Of a stretch of 33,528 nucleotides of DNA, positions 24,316-33,464 are shown piece by piece. Source of the stretch: an uncultured Azospirillum sp. (GTDB lineage Bacteria; Pseudomonadota; Alphaproteobacteria; Azospirillales; Azospirillaceae); the NCBI RefSeq assembly GCF_946480385.1, contig NZ_CAMLJP010000073.1, positions 1 through 33,528 of the forward strand, read 5' to 3'. Made by a program: the position numbers and the translations under genes. Every line of letters starts with the position of its first letter. The stretch's first letter is position 1. Below the pieces are notes generated by a model. That model ran no database searches. It was given only the letters and a program-made list of their open reading frames with translations, and was not told the origin of the DNA.

Positions 24316-25359
24316 TCAGCCCTTGCGGAAGACGGACGGCGTCATGCCGCGGCGTTCCTTGAAGGCGCGGACGAAGTGCGAGGAATCGCAGAATCCGACG
24401 GCGGCGGCGATCTCCGTCACCGACTGTTCGGTGTTGCGCAGCAGGAATTCGGCATGCTCCAGCCGCATGATGCGGTAGGCCTCGGTCGGCGTCATGCCCA
24501 ACGCATTCTGGAAATGACGCTCCATCTGGCGCCGGGCGGTCCCCAGCCGGCGCGCCATCTCCGCCACCGACAGCGGCACGTCGATGTTCTGCTGCATCAG
24601 CAGCAGCGCCTTCCGCACCACCTCGTCGTTGGTGGAGAAGTCGAGCGGAATGCCGGGCTGCGGCTTCTCCCCGCGCAGCGCGTCGTCGATGATCATGATG
24701 TGCAGGCTCTTGCGCGCCTGGGCGCGGCCGACATGCTTTTCGACGAGATAGGCGGCGAGATGGGCCGAGCTGGTCCCGCCCGAGCAGGTCAGCCGGTCGC
24801 GGTCGACGATGAAGATCTGGTCGGACACCGGGGTGATGCCGTCGAACTGCTCCAGGAAATCGGCATGGTGGAACCAGCTGATGCAGCAGCGATAGCCGTC
24901 CATCAGCCCGGCCCGCTGCAGGATGAAGGCGCCGGTGCAGACGCCGACCAGCGGAATCTTCGATGCCGCCGCCTGACGCAGATAGCGGATATAGTCGGGG
25001 CTGAGGTTGGAGATTTCGTCGATCAGCCCGCCGATCACCACGATGTAGTCGAACTTTGCCGGATCGCCCAGCCGTTCGGTCGGCTGGACCAGCATGCCGC
25101 AGCTGGACGCCACCGGTCGCATCTGGTCCGACAGAACGGCCCAGTCGCACAGGATGGGACGGCTGCGGTCGCCCTCGTCGGCGGCGAGCCGCAGCACGTC
25201 GACGAAATTCGCGAAGGCGCACAGCGTGAAGCGGTGGGCGAGGATGAAGCCGACGGACAGGCGCGGTGCCGCGGGGCGGTTCGGGAACCGGCCGGCCCTG
25301 GTGGCGTTCGACCCGGTGCCGCCCGCCCTGACGCTGCCTGCCCCGATGGTGTTCGTCAT
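24316..25359 (-). CDS. GlxA family (GbdR-like) AraC-type transcriptional regulator
   Basis: A 347-residue regulator. An N-terminal DJ-1/PfpI-like (class I glutamine amidotransferase-fold) sensing domain at about residues 34-215 carries C141 in the elbow [13 protein letters not shown]. It is followed by an AraC helix-turn-helix domain at about 245-345 ([54 protein letters not shown]). GbdR, the glycine betaine/dimethylglycine regulator of Pseudomonas, has this architecture. Divergent placement 114 bp from soxBDAG makes sarcosine or betaine control likely. CCGGAGG precedes the ATG. Confidence 0.9.
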   Translation of the reverse strand: MTNTIGAGSVRAGGTGSNATRAGRFPNRPAAPRLSVGFILAHRFTLCAFANFVDVLRLAADEGDRSRPILCDWAVLSDQMRPVASSCGMLVQPTERLGDPAKFDYIVVIGGLIDEISNLSPDYIRYLRQAAASKIPLVGVCTGAFILQRAGLMDGYRCCISWFHHADFLEQFDGITPVSDQIFIVDRDRLTCSGGTSSAHLAAYLVEKHVGRAQARKSLHIMIIDDALRGEKPQPGIPLDFSTNDEVVRKALLLMQQNIDVPLSVAEMARRLGTARRQMERHFQNALGMTPTEAYRIMRLEHAEFLLRNTEQSVTEIAAAVGFCDSSHFVRAFKERRGMTPSVFRKG

Positions 25360-25380
25360 GTGACCTCCGGCGGACCTACC

Positions 25381-25409
25381 GTCGCACTGGTGACATTAAA
25401 CTGTCGCAT
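25381..25409. promoter_or_regulatory. Direct repeat GTCGCA(C/T), candidate AraC-type operator
   Basis: GTCGCAC (25381-25387) and GTCGCAT (25403-25409) are direct repeats 22 bp apart, about two helical turns, in the gap between the GlxA-like regulator and soxB. AraC-family dimers often bind direct repeats at this spacing. TGTCGCAT of the second copy recurs at 33417-33424 after sdaA. Confidence 0.45.
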
Positions 25410-25422
25410 CCGTCCTGTCCAA
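25395..25422 (-). promoter_or_regulatory. Candidate promoter of the GlxA-like regulator gene
   Basis: On the - strand TTGGAC (25417-25422) and TTTAAT (25395-25400) are 16 bp apart and resemble sigma-70 -35 and -10 boxes. The predicted start would be about 30 nt before the regulator gene. The second GTCGCA repeat lies within the spacer, which would suit autorepression. Confidence 0.35.
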
Positions 25423-25473
25423 CAAAGGGTCGCTTCTCGATACTGTCAGCACGTTGAACTTCGCGGTGCTGCC

Positions 25474-26727
25474 ATGACCCGCTTCTCATTCTCCTCGCTT
25501 TTGACGAACGCGCTGACCGGAAACAAGAACTGGCAGCCACAATGGCCCGACGCGGAGCCGAAAGCCGAATATGACGTCGTGATCGTCGGCGCGGGCGGGC
25601 ATGGTCTGGGTGCAGCCTATTACCTCGCCAAGGAACACGGCATCACCAATGTCGCGGTGGTGGAGAAGGGCTGGCTCGGCGGCGGCAATACCGGCCGCAA
25701 CACCACCATCATCCGCTCCAACTACCTGTACGACGAAAGCGCCCGGCTTTACGAGCATGCGGTGAAGCTGTGGGAAGGGCTGAGCCAGGAGCTGAACTAC
25801 AACGTCATGTTCTCGCAGCGCGGCGTGATGATGCTGGCGCACACGGTGCATGACATCCAGAGCTTCAAGCGCCACATCCATTCCAACCGCCTGAACGGCA
25901 TCGACAACGAGTGGCTGACGCCGGAGCAGGCCAAGGAATACTGCCCGCCGCTGAACATCGCTGCCAACGCCCGCTATCCGGTGATGGGCGCGGCGCTGCA
26001 GCGGCGCGGCGGCACCGCCCGCCACGACGCGGTGGCCTGGGGCTATGCGCGGGCCGCGTCGACGCGCGGCGTGGACATCATCCAGAACTGCCCGGTGACG
26101 GCGATCCGCCGCGACGCTTCCGGCCGCGTCATCGGCGTGGAGACGGCGCGCGGCTTCATCAAGGCGAAGAAGGTCGCGGTGTCGGCCGCCGGCAACACCT
26201 CGGTGGTGATGGACACCGCCGGCGTCCGGCTGCCGCTGGAAAGCTATCCGCTGCAGGCGCTGGTGTCGGAGCCGGTGAAGCCGGCCTTCCCCTGCGTGGT
26301 GATGTCCAACACCGTACATGCCTATATCAGCCAGTCCGACAAGGGCGAGCTGGTGATCGGCTCGGGCACCGACCAGTACACCTCCTACAGCCAGCGCGGC
26401 GGTCTGCCGCTGATCGAACACACGGTCGCCGCGATCTGCGAGGTGTTCCCGATCTTCAACCGCATGCGCATGCTGCGCAAATGGGGCGGCATCGTCGACG
26501 TCACGCCCGACCGCTCGCCGATCATCGGCAAGACGCCGGTGCCGGGGCTGTACGTCAATTGCGGCTGGGGAACCGGCGGCTTCAAGGCGACGCCGGGGTC
26601 GGCGAACGTCTTCGCCCACACCATCGCCCGTGACGAGCCGCACCCGATCAACGCGCCCTTCACGCTGGAACGCTTCAAGACCGGCCGGCTGATCGACGAG
26701 GCCGCCGCCGCCGCCGTCGCGCATTGA
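25474..26727 (+). CDS. soxB: Sarcosine oxidase beta subunit (heterotetrameric)
   Basis: A 417-residue FAD/FMN flavoprotein of the DAO family, the catalytic subunit that oxidises sarcosine to glycine. The N-terminal ADP-binding motif is [20 protein letters not shown] (residues 33-52). H184 in [12 protein letters not shown] is the likely covalent FMN attachment residue, and the C-terminal [14 protein letters not shown] segment is family-typical. The ATG at 25474 gives the standard N-terminus ([10 protein letters not shown]), although its ribosome-binding site is weak. It is first of the run soxB-soxD-soxA-soxG-glyA and is divergent from the GlxA-like regulator. It is not the thiosulfohydrolase SoxB at 5748. 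Confidence 0.96.
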   Translation: MTRFSFSSLLTNALTGNKNWQPQWPDAEPKAEYDVVIVGAGGHGLGAAYYLAKEHGITNVAVVEKGWLGGGNTGRNTTIIRSNYLYDESARLYEHAVKLWEGLSQELNYNVMFSQRGVMMLAHTVHDIQSFKRHIHSNRLNGIDNEWLTPEQAKEYCPPLNIAANARYPVMGAALQRRGGTARHDAVAWGYARAASTRGVDIIQNCPVTAIRRDASGRVIGVETARGFIKAKKVAVSAAGNTSVVMDTAGVRLPLESYPLQALVSEPVKPAFPCVVMSNTVHAYISQSDKGELVIGSGTDQYTSYSQRGGLPLIEHTVAAICEVFPIFNRMRMLRKWGGIVDVTPDRSPIIGKTPVPGLYVNCGWGTGGFKATPGSANVFAHTIARDEPHPINAPFTLERFKTGRLIDEAAAAAVAH

Positions 26728-26737
26728 GGAAACGACC

Positions 26738-27061
26738 ATGCTGCTCATCCGCTGCCCATATTGCGAAGCCGAGCGCCCGGAGCTGGAGTTCACCTATGCC
26801 GGCGAGGCGCACATCGCGCGACCGGCGGACCCCTCCGCCCTGTCCGACGACGAATGGCGCGACTTCCTGTTCATCCGCACCAACCCGCGCGGCCAGCATT
26901 TCGAACGCTGGCGCCACATGCATGGCTGCGGCCGCTTCTTCAACGCGGTGCGTGACACCGTGACCGACAAATTCGCCATGACCTACAAGACCGGGGCTCC
27001 GCGTCCGAGCGACGAGGAGATCGCGCTTGCCGCCTCCAGCGCCAAGGAAGCACGTCCATGA
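26738..27061 (+). CDS. soxD: Sarcosine oxidase delta subunit
   Basis: A 107-residue delta subunit. The zinc site is visible as CPYCEAER near the N-terminus, plus H-x2-C later in RHMHGCGRFFNAV, consistent with the Cys/His zinc centre of this subunit. It has a structural role in the alpha-beta-gamma-delta complex. GAGGAAACG precedes the ATG, and its stop overlaps the soxA start as ATGA, so translation is coupled. It starts 10 nt after soxB. Confidence 0.94.
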   Translation: MLLIRCPYCEAERPELEFTYAGEAHIARPADPSALSDDEWRDFLFIRTNPRGQHFERWRHMHGCGRFFNAVRDTVTDKFAMTYKTGAPRPSDEEIALAASSAKEARP

Positions 27062-30054
27062 GCAATTTCCGTATTGCAGGCAAGGGCAGGGTCAACCGCA
27101 GCCGTCAGGTCCGCTTCACGTTCGACGGCGCGGACTATACCGGTTACGAGGGTGACACCCTGGCATCCGCGCTCCTGGCCAACGGCGTCCATCTCGTCGG
27201 CCGGTCCTTCAAGTACCACCGGCCGCGCGGCTTCCTGACCGCCGGGTCGGAGGAGCCGAACGCGCTGGTCGGGACCGACCGCGGCAACGGCCGGTTCGAG
27301 CCGAACACCCGGGCGACCGTGCTGGAGGTGTTCGAAGGGCTGAAGACCGAGAGCCAGAATCGCTGGCCGTCGCTGACCCGCGACATCGGCGCGGTGAACG
27401 ACTCGCTCTACATGATGTTCTCGGCCGGCTTCTACTATAAGACCTTCATGTGGCCGAAGAGCTTCTGGAACAAGGTCTACGAGCCGGTCATCCGCAGCGC
27501 CGCCGGCCTGGGCAAGGCGCCGACCGCCCCCGATCCCGATGTCTATGCCAGCCGCTTCGCCCATTGCGACGTGCTGGTGGTCGGTGGCGGCGCCGCCGGT
27601 CTGGCCGCCGCGCTGGAAGCCGGGCGTAGCGGCGCCTCGGTCATCCTGTGCGACGAGCAGACGGAGCTTGGCGGCTCGCTGCTGTCGGAGCCCACCGCGG
27701 AGATCAACGGTCAGCTGGCCTGGGATTGGCTGGAGGACGCCAACGCCGCGCTGGCGGGGATGCCGAACGTCACCGTGCTGCCGCGCACGACGGCCATCGG
27801 CTATTACCACCAGAATTTCGTCGGCCTGTGCCAGCGGCTGACCGACCATCTCGCCATCGTTCCGGAAGGCGCGCCGCGCGAACGGATGTGGAAGGTGCGG
27901 GCCAAGCAGGTCGTGCTGGCCCAGGGCGCCATCGAAAAGCCGCTGGTGTTCGCCGGCAACGACCGGCCGGGCGTGATGCTGGCCGGCGCCGCGCGCACCT
28001 ATCTGAACCGCTACGGCGTCAAGGTCGGCAACCGGGTCGTCGTCGTCACCACCCATGACAGCGCCTGGCATGCCGCCTTCGATCTCGCCAAGGCCGGCGT
28101 CGAGGTCGCGGCCATCGTCGATGTCCGCGGCACCGTTCCGACCCAGCTGGTTGCCGCGGCCGACGCGCTGCGCATCAAGACGAAGATCGGCTGGACCGTC
28201 ACCGGCACCAAGGGCCGGCTGCGCGTCTCGTCGGTGCGGGTCAATCCGGTGACGGGCGGCAAGGTCGGGGGTGCGGAGACCATCGCCTGCGACGCCCTGC
28301 TGATGTCGGGCGGCTGGACCCCCAGCGTCCATCTGTTCTCGCACACCAAGGGCTCGCTGACCTGGAACGAGGACGGCCAGATGTTCCTGCCTGGCCGCGG
28401 CATGGAGGAGTGCCGTCTGGCCGGCGCCGGCAAGGGCCGTTTCGGTCTGAAGTCCGCTTTCGAGGATGGCGCCGCCGCCGGCGCAGCCGCTGCGACGGAT
28501 GCCGGGTTCAGCGTGGAACCGGCGACCTACCATGTGGAGGGCGAGCTGTCCTTCACCGGGGTGACCGGCCGCGAGCTGCCGACCGACCGCGATCCGGGCC
28601 ATGCCAAGGCCTTCGTCGATTTCCAGAACGACGTGATGGCCAAGGACATCCGGCTGGCGGTGCGCGAAGGCTTCAAGTCGATCGAGCACATCAAGCGCTA
28701 CACCACCAACGGTATGGCGACGGACCAGGGCAAGACGTCCAACATCAACGGTCTGGCGGTCGCGTCGGATGCGCTGAAGCGGCCGATCCCGGCCGTGGGC
28801 CTGACAACCTTCCGCCCGCCCTACACGCCGACCACCTTCGGCACCTTCGCCGGCTACAGCAAGGGCGAGCTGTTCGACGTGACGCGCAAGACGCCGATCG
28901 ACGGCTGGGCCGAGGAAAACGGCGCGGTGTTCGAGCCGGTGTCGCTGTGGCGCCGCGCCTGGTACTTCCCGCAGGTCGGCGAGGACATGCACGCGGCGGT
29001 GGCGCGCGAATGCAAGGCGGTGCGGTCGTCGGTGGGCATGTTCGACGCCTCCACCCTCGGCAAGATCGAGATCGTCGGTCCCGACGCCGCCGAGTTCATG
29101 AACCGGATGTACACCAACGCCTGGACCAAGCTGGCCCCCGGCCGCTGCCGCTACGGCCTGCTGCTGGGCGAAGACGGCTTCATCCGCGACGACGGCGTGA
29201 TCGGGCGTCTGGCCCATGACCGCTTCCACGTCACCACCACCACCGGCGGTGCGGCGCGCGTGCTGGGCATGATGGAGGATTACCTCCAGACCGAATGGCC
29301 GGACCTGAAGGTCTGGCTGACCTCGACGACCGAGCAGTGGTCGGTGATCGCGCTGCAAGGTCCGAACGCCCGCAAGCTGATCGAACCCTTCGTCGAGGGC
29401 ATCGACCTGTCGGAAGGCGCCTTCCCCCACATGGCGGTGGCGACCGGCAAGATCTGCGGCGTGCCGACCCGGCTGTTCCGCGTCTCCTTCACCGGCGAAC
29501 TCGGCTTCGAGATCAACGTGCCGGCCCGCTACGGCCGCGCGGTGTGGGAGAAGCTGTTCGAAGCCGGGCAGCGGTTCGGCATCACCCCCTACGGCACCGA
29601 GACGATGCACGTCCTGCGCGCCGAGAAGGGCTACATCATCGTCGGGCAGGATACGGACGGCACGCTGACGCCGGACGACGCCGGCCTGTCCTGGGCCGTC
29701 GGCAAGACCAAGCCGGACTTCGTCGGCAAGCGGTCGCTGTCGCGGCCGGACATGCTGGCGAAGGACCGCAAGCAGCTGGTCGGCCTGCTGACCGCCGATC
29801 CGAAGACCGTGCTGGAGGAGGGGGCGCAGATTGTTCTCAACCCCAACCAGCCGGTGCCGATGGAGATGGTCGGCCATGTGACCTCGTCCTACTGGAGTGC
29901 CGAGCTGGGGCGGTCCATCGCCTTTGCGGTGATCCAGGGCGGCCGGTCCCTGCAGGGCCAGACCGTGCATGTGCCGATGCCGGACAAGGTCCATTCCGCG
30001 ACCATCACCGGCATGGTGTTCGTCGATCCCGAGAACAAGCGTCTCAGCGCATAG
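27058..30054 (+). CDS. soxA: Sarcosine oxidase alpha subunit
   Basis: A 998-residue subunit. Residues about 10-105 form a Fer2_4-type domain (VRFTFDGADYTGYEGDTLAS). A Rossmann NAD-binding region begins near residue 170 (VLVVGGGAAGLAAALEAG). The C-terminal part from about residue 605 is a GcvT-like, THF-binding aminomethyltransferase domain (GMFDASTLGKIEIVGPDA, FTGELGFEINVPARYG). This half accepts the methylene group formed from sarcosine to give 5,10-methylene-THF. Length is typical of the heterotetrameric enzyme. It overlaps soxD by four bases. It is unrelated to the cytochrome SoxA at 8146. Confidence 0.96.
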   Translation: MSNFRIAGKGRVNRSRQVRFTFDGADYTGYEGDTLASALLANGVHLVGRSFKYHRPRGFLTAGSEEPNALVGTDRGNGRFEPNTRATVLEVFEGLKTESQNRWPSLTRDIGAVNDSLYMMFSAGFYYKTFMWPKSFWNKVYEPVIRSAAGLGKAPTAPDPDVYASRFAHCDVLVVGGGAAGLAAALEAGRSGASVILCDEQTELGGSLLSEPTAEINGQLAWDWLEDANAALAGMPNVTVLPRTTAIGYYHQNFVGLCQRLTDHLAIVPEGAPRERMWKVRAKQVVLAQGAIEKPLVFAGNDRPGVMLAGAARTYLNRYGVKVGNRVVVVTTHDSAWHAAFDLAKAGVEVAAIVDVRGTVPTQLVAAADALRIKTKIGWTVTGTKGRLRVSSVRVNPVTGGKVGGAETIACDALLMSGGWTPSVHLFSHTKGSLTWNEDGQMFLPGRGMEECRLAGAGKGRFGLKSAFEDGAAAGAAAATDAGFSVEPATYHVEGELSFTGVTGRELPTDRDPGHAKAFVDFQNDVMAKDIRLAVREGFKSIEHIKRYTTNGMATDQGKTSNINGLAVASDALKRPIPAVGLTTFRPPYTPTTFGTFAGYSKGELFDVTRKTPIDGWAEENGAVFEPVSLWRRAWYFPQVGEDMHAAVARECKAVRSSVGMFDASTLGKIEIVGPDAAEFMNRMYTNAWTKLAPGRCRYGLLLGEDGFIRDDGVIGRLAHDRFHVTTTTGGAARVLGMMEDYLQTEWPDLKVWLTSTTEQWSVIALQGPNARKLIEPFVEGIDLSEGAFPHMAVATGKICGVPTRLFRVSFTGELGFEINVPARYGRAVWEKLFEAGQRFGITPYGTETMHVLRAEKGYIIVGQDTDGTLTPDDAGLSWAVGKTKPDFVGKRSLSRPDMLAKDRKQLVGLLTADPKTVLEEGAQIVLNPNQPVPMEMVGHVTSSYWSAELGRSIAFAVIQGGRSLQGQTVHVPMPDKVHSATITGMVFVDPENKRLSA

Positions 30055-30065
30055 GAGGCCTAATC

Positions 30066-30620
30066 GTGCTTCTGACCAATCACCCGTTGCTGGGCAAGAC
30101 GATCGCCGGCGACAAAACCAGCAGGCTGACCATCCGCGCCGCCGAGGACGTGGCCCGCTTCAGCCTGCGCATCGATCCGGCATCGGCGCAGTCGGCCGGG
30201 GCCGCCTTCGGCACGCCGCTTCCCACCCGCATCGGCGGGTTGGTGGAGGACGGCGGACGGACCGCTCTCCAGCTCGGCCCCGACGAGTGGGTGCTGCTGG
30301 CGCCGGTCGCCGAGAGCGACGCCATCGTCGAGGCCTTCGCCGCCCTGCAGGAGACGCACAGCCTGGTCGACATCGGCCATCGCGAGGTCGGCATCCTGGT
30401 GGAAGGGGAGGCGGCGGCGCTCGCCCTGCGCTCGGCCATCGCCTTCGACGTCGAGGCGATGCCGGTCGGCAGCGGCTGCCGCACCCTCTTCGACAAGGCG
30501 CAGATCGTCCTGATCCGCGAGGACAACAACCGCTTCCGGATCGAGGTCTGGCGCTCCTTCGCCGACCATGTCTGGGGCCTGCTGCAAGCCGTCAGCCGCG
30601 AAATCGCGCTCGGCATCTGA
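30066..30620 (+). CDS. soxG: Sarcosine oxidase gamma subunit
   Basis: A 184-residue gamma subunit beginning at a GTG codon with a near-ideal AGGAGG eight bases upstream. This decides the start over any in-frame ATG. It has the family pattern RFSLRIDP, LGPDEWVLLAP and the C-terminal FRIEVWRSFADHVWGLLQA. Gamma is distantly GcvT-like and packs against alpha and beta. It lies 11 nt after soxA and 15 nt before glyA. Confidence 0.92.
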   Translation: MLLTNHPLLGKTIAGDKTSRLTIRAAEDVARFSLRIDPASAQSAGAAFGTPLPTRIGGLVEDGGRTALQLGPDEWVLLAPVAESDAIVEAFAALQETHSLVDIGHREVGILVEGEAAALALRSAIAFDVEAMPVGSGCRTLFDKAQIVLIREDNNRFRIEVWRSFADHVWGLLQAVSREIALGI

Positions 30621-30635
30621 TCGAGAGAAACGCAC

Positions 30636-31910
30636 ATGAACCGTCATCAGTCACTGCCGAAGCCCGATCTCGCCGATACCGCGATTGCGGCGGCCATCGA
30701 CCGCGAACTGAACCGCCAGAAGTACGAGATCGAGCTGATCGCCTCGGAAAACATCGTCTCGGCGGACGTGCTGGCCGCGCAGGGGTCGATCCTCACCAAC
30801 AAATATGCCGAAGGCTATCCGGGGCGCCGCTATTACGGCGGCTGCCAGTTCGTGGACGAGGTCGAGACCATCGCCATCGACCGCGCCAAGAAGCTGTTCG
30901 GCGCCGGTTTCGTCAATGTCCAGCCGCATTCGGGCGCCCAGGCCAACCAGGCGGTGTTCCTCGCCCTGCTGCAGCCGGGCGACCGGGTGATGGGCATGTC
31001 GCTGGCCCATGGCGGCCACCTGACCCACGGCTCGCCGGTGACGATGTCGGGCAAGTGGTTCGACATTGTCAGCTACGAGGTGAGCGAGAGCGACCAGCGC
31101 ATCGACTACGCGGCGCTGCGGGCCAAGGCGCTGGAAACCAAGCCGAAGCTGATCGTCGCCGGCGCGTCGGCCTATCCGCGGGTGATCGATTTCGCCGAGT
31201 TCCGCCGCATCGCCGACGAGATCGGCGCCTATCTGATGGTGGACATGGCCCATTACGCCGGGCTGGTCGCCACCGGCCATTATCCGGACCCGCTGCCGCA
31301 TGCCCATGTGGTGACCACCACCACGCACAAGACCCTGCGCGGTCCACGCGGCGGCATGATCCTGACCAACGACGAGGCGCTGGCGAAGAAGTTCAATTCG
31401 GCAGTGTTCCCGGGCAACCAGGGCGGTCCGCTGATGCATGTCATCGCCGCCAAGGCGGTGGCCTTCGGCGAAGCGCTGACGCCGGAGTTCAAGGCCTATG
31501 CCGGGCAGGTGGTGACCAACGCCAAGGTGCTGTCCGACACGCTGGTGAAGGGCGGGCTGGACATCGTCTCCGGCGGCACCGATTGCCACATGGTTCTGGT
31601 CGACCTGCGGCCGAAGGGCGTGAAGGGCCGCGACGCCGAGCGCGCGCTGGAGCGGGCCGGGCTGACCTGCAACAAGAACTCGATCCCGTTCGACCCGGAA
31701 AAGCCGGCGGTGACCTCCGGCATCCGGCTGGGCACCGCGGCGGGCACCACCCGCGGCTTCGGCGAGGCGGAGTTCGCCCGCATCGGCGAACTGATCCTGA
31801 CCGTGGTCGACGCCCTGGCCGAAGCCGGCCCGGACGGCAACCCCGAGGTCGAGAAGCGGGTGCATGGCGTGGTCCGGGAACTGTGCGAGCGCTTCCCGAT
31901 CTATAGCTGA
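30636..31910 (+). CDS. glyA: Serine hydroxymethyltransferase
   Basis: A 424-residue PLP enzyme of normal length. It interconverts glycine plus 5,10-methylene-THF with serine plus THF. The PLP lysine is K232 in [16 protein letters not shown]; other signatures are [34 protein letters not shown] and [17 protein letters not shown] lies before the ATG. In this operon it consumes both products of sarcosine oxidase to make serine. It is likely a catabolic second copy, since most relatives keep another glyA elsewhere; that is inference. Confidence 0.97.
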   Translation: MNRHQSLPKPDLADTAIAAAIDRELNRQKYEIELIASENIVSADVLAAQGSILTNKYAEGYPGRRYYGGCQFVDEVETIAIDRAKKLFGAGFVNVQPHSGAQANQAVFLALLQPGDRVMGMSLAHGGHLTHGSPVTMSGKWFDIVSYEVSESDQRIDYAALRAKALETKPKLIVAGASAYPRVIDFAEFRRIADEIGAYLMVDMAHYAGLVATGHYPDPLPHAHVVTTTTHKTLRGPRGGMILTNDEALAKKFNSAVFPGNQGGPLMHVIAAKAVAFGEALTPEFKAYAGQVVTNAKVLSDTLVKGGLDIVSGGTDCHMVLVDLRPKGVKGRDAERALERAGLTCNKNSIPFDPEKPAVTSGIRLGTAAGTTRGFGEAEFARIGELILTVVDALAEAGPDGNPEVEKRVHGVVRELCERFPIYS

Positions 31911-31940
31911 CGACGCCTTAGGCGTCGGGCGCCTGACGCC
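31911..31940 (+). promoter_or_regulatory. Competing hairpins after glyA
   Basis: CGACGCC-TTA-GGCGTCG (31911-31927) is a perfect 7-bp hairpin directly after the glyA stop. GGCGTC (31921-31926) can instead pair with a downstream GACGCC (31935-31940), so two mutually exclusive stems are possible. This resembles attenuator geometry but may be a simple transcript-end structure. Confidence 0.4.
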
Positions 31941-31953
31941 GTCTGCACACCGG

Positions 31954-31976
31954 AGGCGGCCGCTTGCCGGCCGCCT
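31954..31976 (+). terminator. GC-rich hairpin between glyA and sdaA
   Basis: AGGCGGCCG and CGGCCGCCT form a perfect 9-bp stem around CTTGC, followed by TTTCCCTT. The T-tract is broken, so termination may be partial. It would separate the sarcosine oxidase operon from sdaA or attenuate read-through into it. Confidence 0.55.
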
Positions 31977-32009
31977 TTCCCTTAGACGACCTGACTGACA
32001 GGCCGGGCC

Positions 32010-33392
32010 ATGTTCCTCAGCGTATTCGATGTGTTCAAGATCGGCATCGGCCCATCCTCGTCGCACACGATGGGGCCAATGACCGCGGCAGTGCGGTTCC
32101 TCGCCATGCTGCGGGAATGGACCGGGGCGGCGCCTGCCGCCGTCCGGGTCCGGCTGCACGGGTCGCTTGCCTTCACCGGCAAGGGCCATGCGACCGACCG
32201 GGCGGTGGTGCTCGGCCTGCTCGGCTACCGGCCGGACAATCTGGACGTCGACGAGGCCGACCGCCGCATCGCCGAACTTCAGAATGGGCGGACTCTGACG
32301 CCTCCCGGCCTGCCGGCCCTGGCGTTCGATCCCGAGGCCGACGTGGTGTTCGACTTCGGGCCGGCGCTGCCGGGCCACGCCAACGGGTTGGTCTTCGAGG
32401 CGCTGGACGGGCAGGGGACGGTTCTGCTGTCCGAAACCTTCTATTCCATCGGCGGCGGCTTCGTCGTCACGGCGGCAGAGCGCGAAGCGGTCCCGACCGT
32501 GTCCGACAAGGAGAGCGCCGGCTGGCCCTATCCCTTCGAGCGCGCCTCCACCATGCTGCGCATGGCGAAAGAAAGCGGCCTGTCGATTGCCGAGATGAAG
32601 CGCGCCAACGAGCTGGTGCATCACTCCGGTCCGGAGTTGGACGACGGTCTCGGCCGCATCTGGGCGGTGATGAACGGCTGCATCGAACGCGGTTTGAGCC
32701 TGGACGGCCAGCTGCCGGGAAGCCTGAAGGTGAAGCGGCGGGCGAAGGCCATCCACCAGCAGCTGCTGCGGGAGCGTGGCGTCAATTCCAGCCAGCCGCA
32801 TGTGGCGTCGGACTGGCTCAGCGTCTACGCGATGGCGGTCAACGAGGAGAATGCGGCCGGCGGCAAGGTGGTGACCGCGCCGACCAACGGGGCGGCCGGT
32901 GTCGTGCCGGCGGTGCTCCGCTATTATCTCGACCATTGCGCCGGCGCCGAACCGGCCAAGGTCGCCGATTTCCTGCTGACCGCCGCGGCGATCGGCGGGC
33001 TGATCAAGCACAACGCCTCGATCTCGGGAGCCGAGGCCGGTTGCCAGGGCGAGGTGGGATCCGCCGCCGCCATGGCTGCCGCCGGTCTTTGCGCCGTTCT
33101 GGGCGGAACGCCGGAGCAGGTGGAGAATGCGGCGGAAATCGCGCTCGAGCATCACCTCGGCATGACCTGCGATCCGGTTGCCGGGCTGGTGCAGGTGCCG
33201 TGCATCGAGCGCAACGCCATCGGCGCCACCAAGGCGGTGGCGGCGGCATCCCTGGCTTTGCGTGGCGACGGCCAGCACTTCATGCCGCTGGACAACTGCA
33301 TCCAGGCGATGCGGCAGACCGGCGAGGAAATGAACAGCAAGTTCAAGGAAACCAGCCTAGGCGGACTCGCGGTCAATCTGCCGGAGTGCTGA
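32010..33392 (+). CDS. sdaA: L-serine ammonia-lyase (single-chain, 4Fe-4S)
   Basis: A 460-residue L-serine dehydratase that deaminates serine to pyruvate and ammonia. The N-terminal beta domain ([20 protein letters not shown] at about residues 6-25) and C-terminal alpha domain are on one chain, as in type-II enzymes. Iron-sulfur-associated cysteines are seen in [33 protein letters not shown]. It completes the path sarcosine, glycine, serine, pyruvate. The start has only a weak CAGG upstream. The 99-bp gap from glyA contains hairpins, so it may be separately or conditionally transcribed. A paralogue symbol sdaB is also used for this context. Confidence 0.95.
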   Translation: MFLSVFDVFKIGIGPSSSHTMGPMTAAVRFLAMLREWTGAAPAAVRVRLHGSLAFTGKGHATDRAVVLGLLGYRPDNLDVDEADRRIAELQNGRTLTPPGLPALAFDPEADVVFDFGPALPGHANGLVFEALDGQGTVLLSETFYSIGGGFVVTAAEREAVPTVSDKESAGWPYPFERASTMLRMAKESGLSIAEMKRANELVHHSGPELDDGLGRIWAVMNGCIERGLSLDGQLPGSLKVKRRAKAIHQQLLRERGVNSSQPHVASDWLSVYAMAVNEENAAGGKVVTAPTNGAAGVVPAVLRYYLDHCAGAEPAKVADFLLTAAAIGGLIKHNASISGAEAGCQGEVGSAAAMAAAGLCAVLGGTPEQVENAAEIALEHHLGMTCDPVAGLVQVPCIERNAIGATKAVAAASLALRGDGQHFMPLDNCIQAMRQTGEEMNSKFKETSLGGLAVNLPEC

Positions 33393-33403
33393 CAGGCAGA
33401 GCC

Positions 33404-33431
33404 GACCGTCATGCGATGTCGCATAACGGTC
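33404..33431. other. Near-perfect 28-nt inverted repeat after sdaA
   Basis: GACCGT-C-ATGCGA-TG-TCGCAT-A-ACGGTC pairs 12 of 13 positions around TG. It begins 12 nt after the sdaA stop. It could be the sdaA transcript terminator, although only ATTTCC follows, or an operator for the next gene to the right. Confidence 0.5.
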
Positions 33432-33464
33432 AGTGATTTCCATAATACAAGTTATGCGTTGTCG
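33411..33464. repeat. 11-bp direct repeat ATGCG(A/T)TGTCG
   Basis: ATGCGATGTCG (33411-33421) and ATGCGTTGTCG (33454-33464) match at 10 of 11 positions, 43 bp apart, about four helical turns. The first copy is inside the palindrome above. A further small stem CATAA/TTATG (33441-33456) lies between. The 136 bp after sdaA are noticeably more AT-rich than the rest and contain no gene start that I can support. Confidence 0.45.

Noticed and set aside
26983..29994. Very long open frame of about 1000 residues antisense to the sarcosine oxidase alpha gene
   Set aside because: It is rich in Arg, Gly, His and Gln with no recognisable domain, typical of antisense frames in high-GC DNA; the + strand gene is clear.
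30651..33278. Long open frame antisense to glyA and sdaA
   Set aside because: It spans two well-defined genes and their intergenic hairpins and shows no domain.
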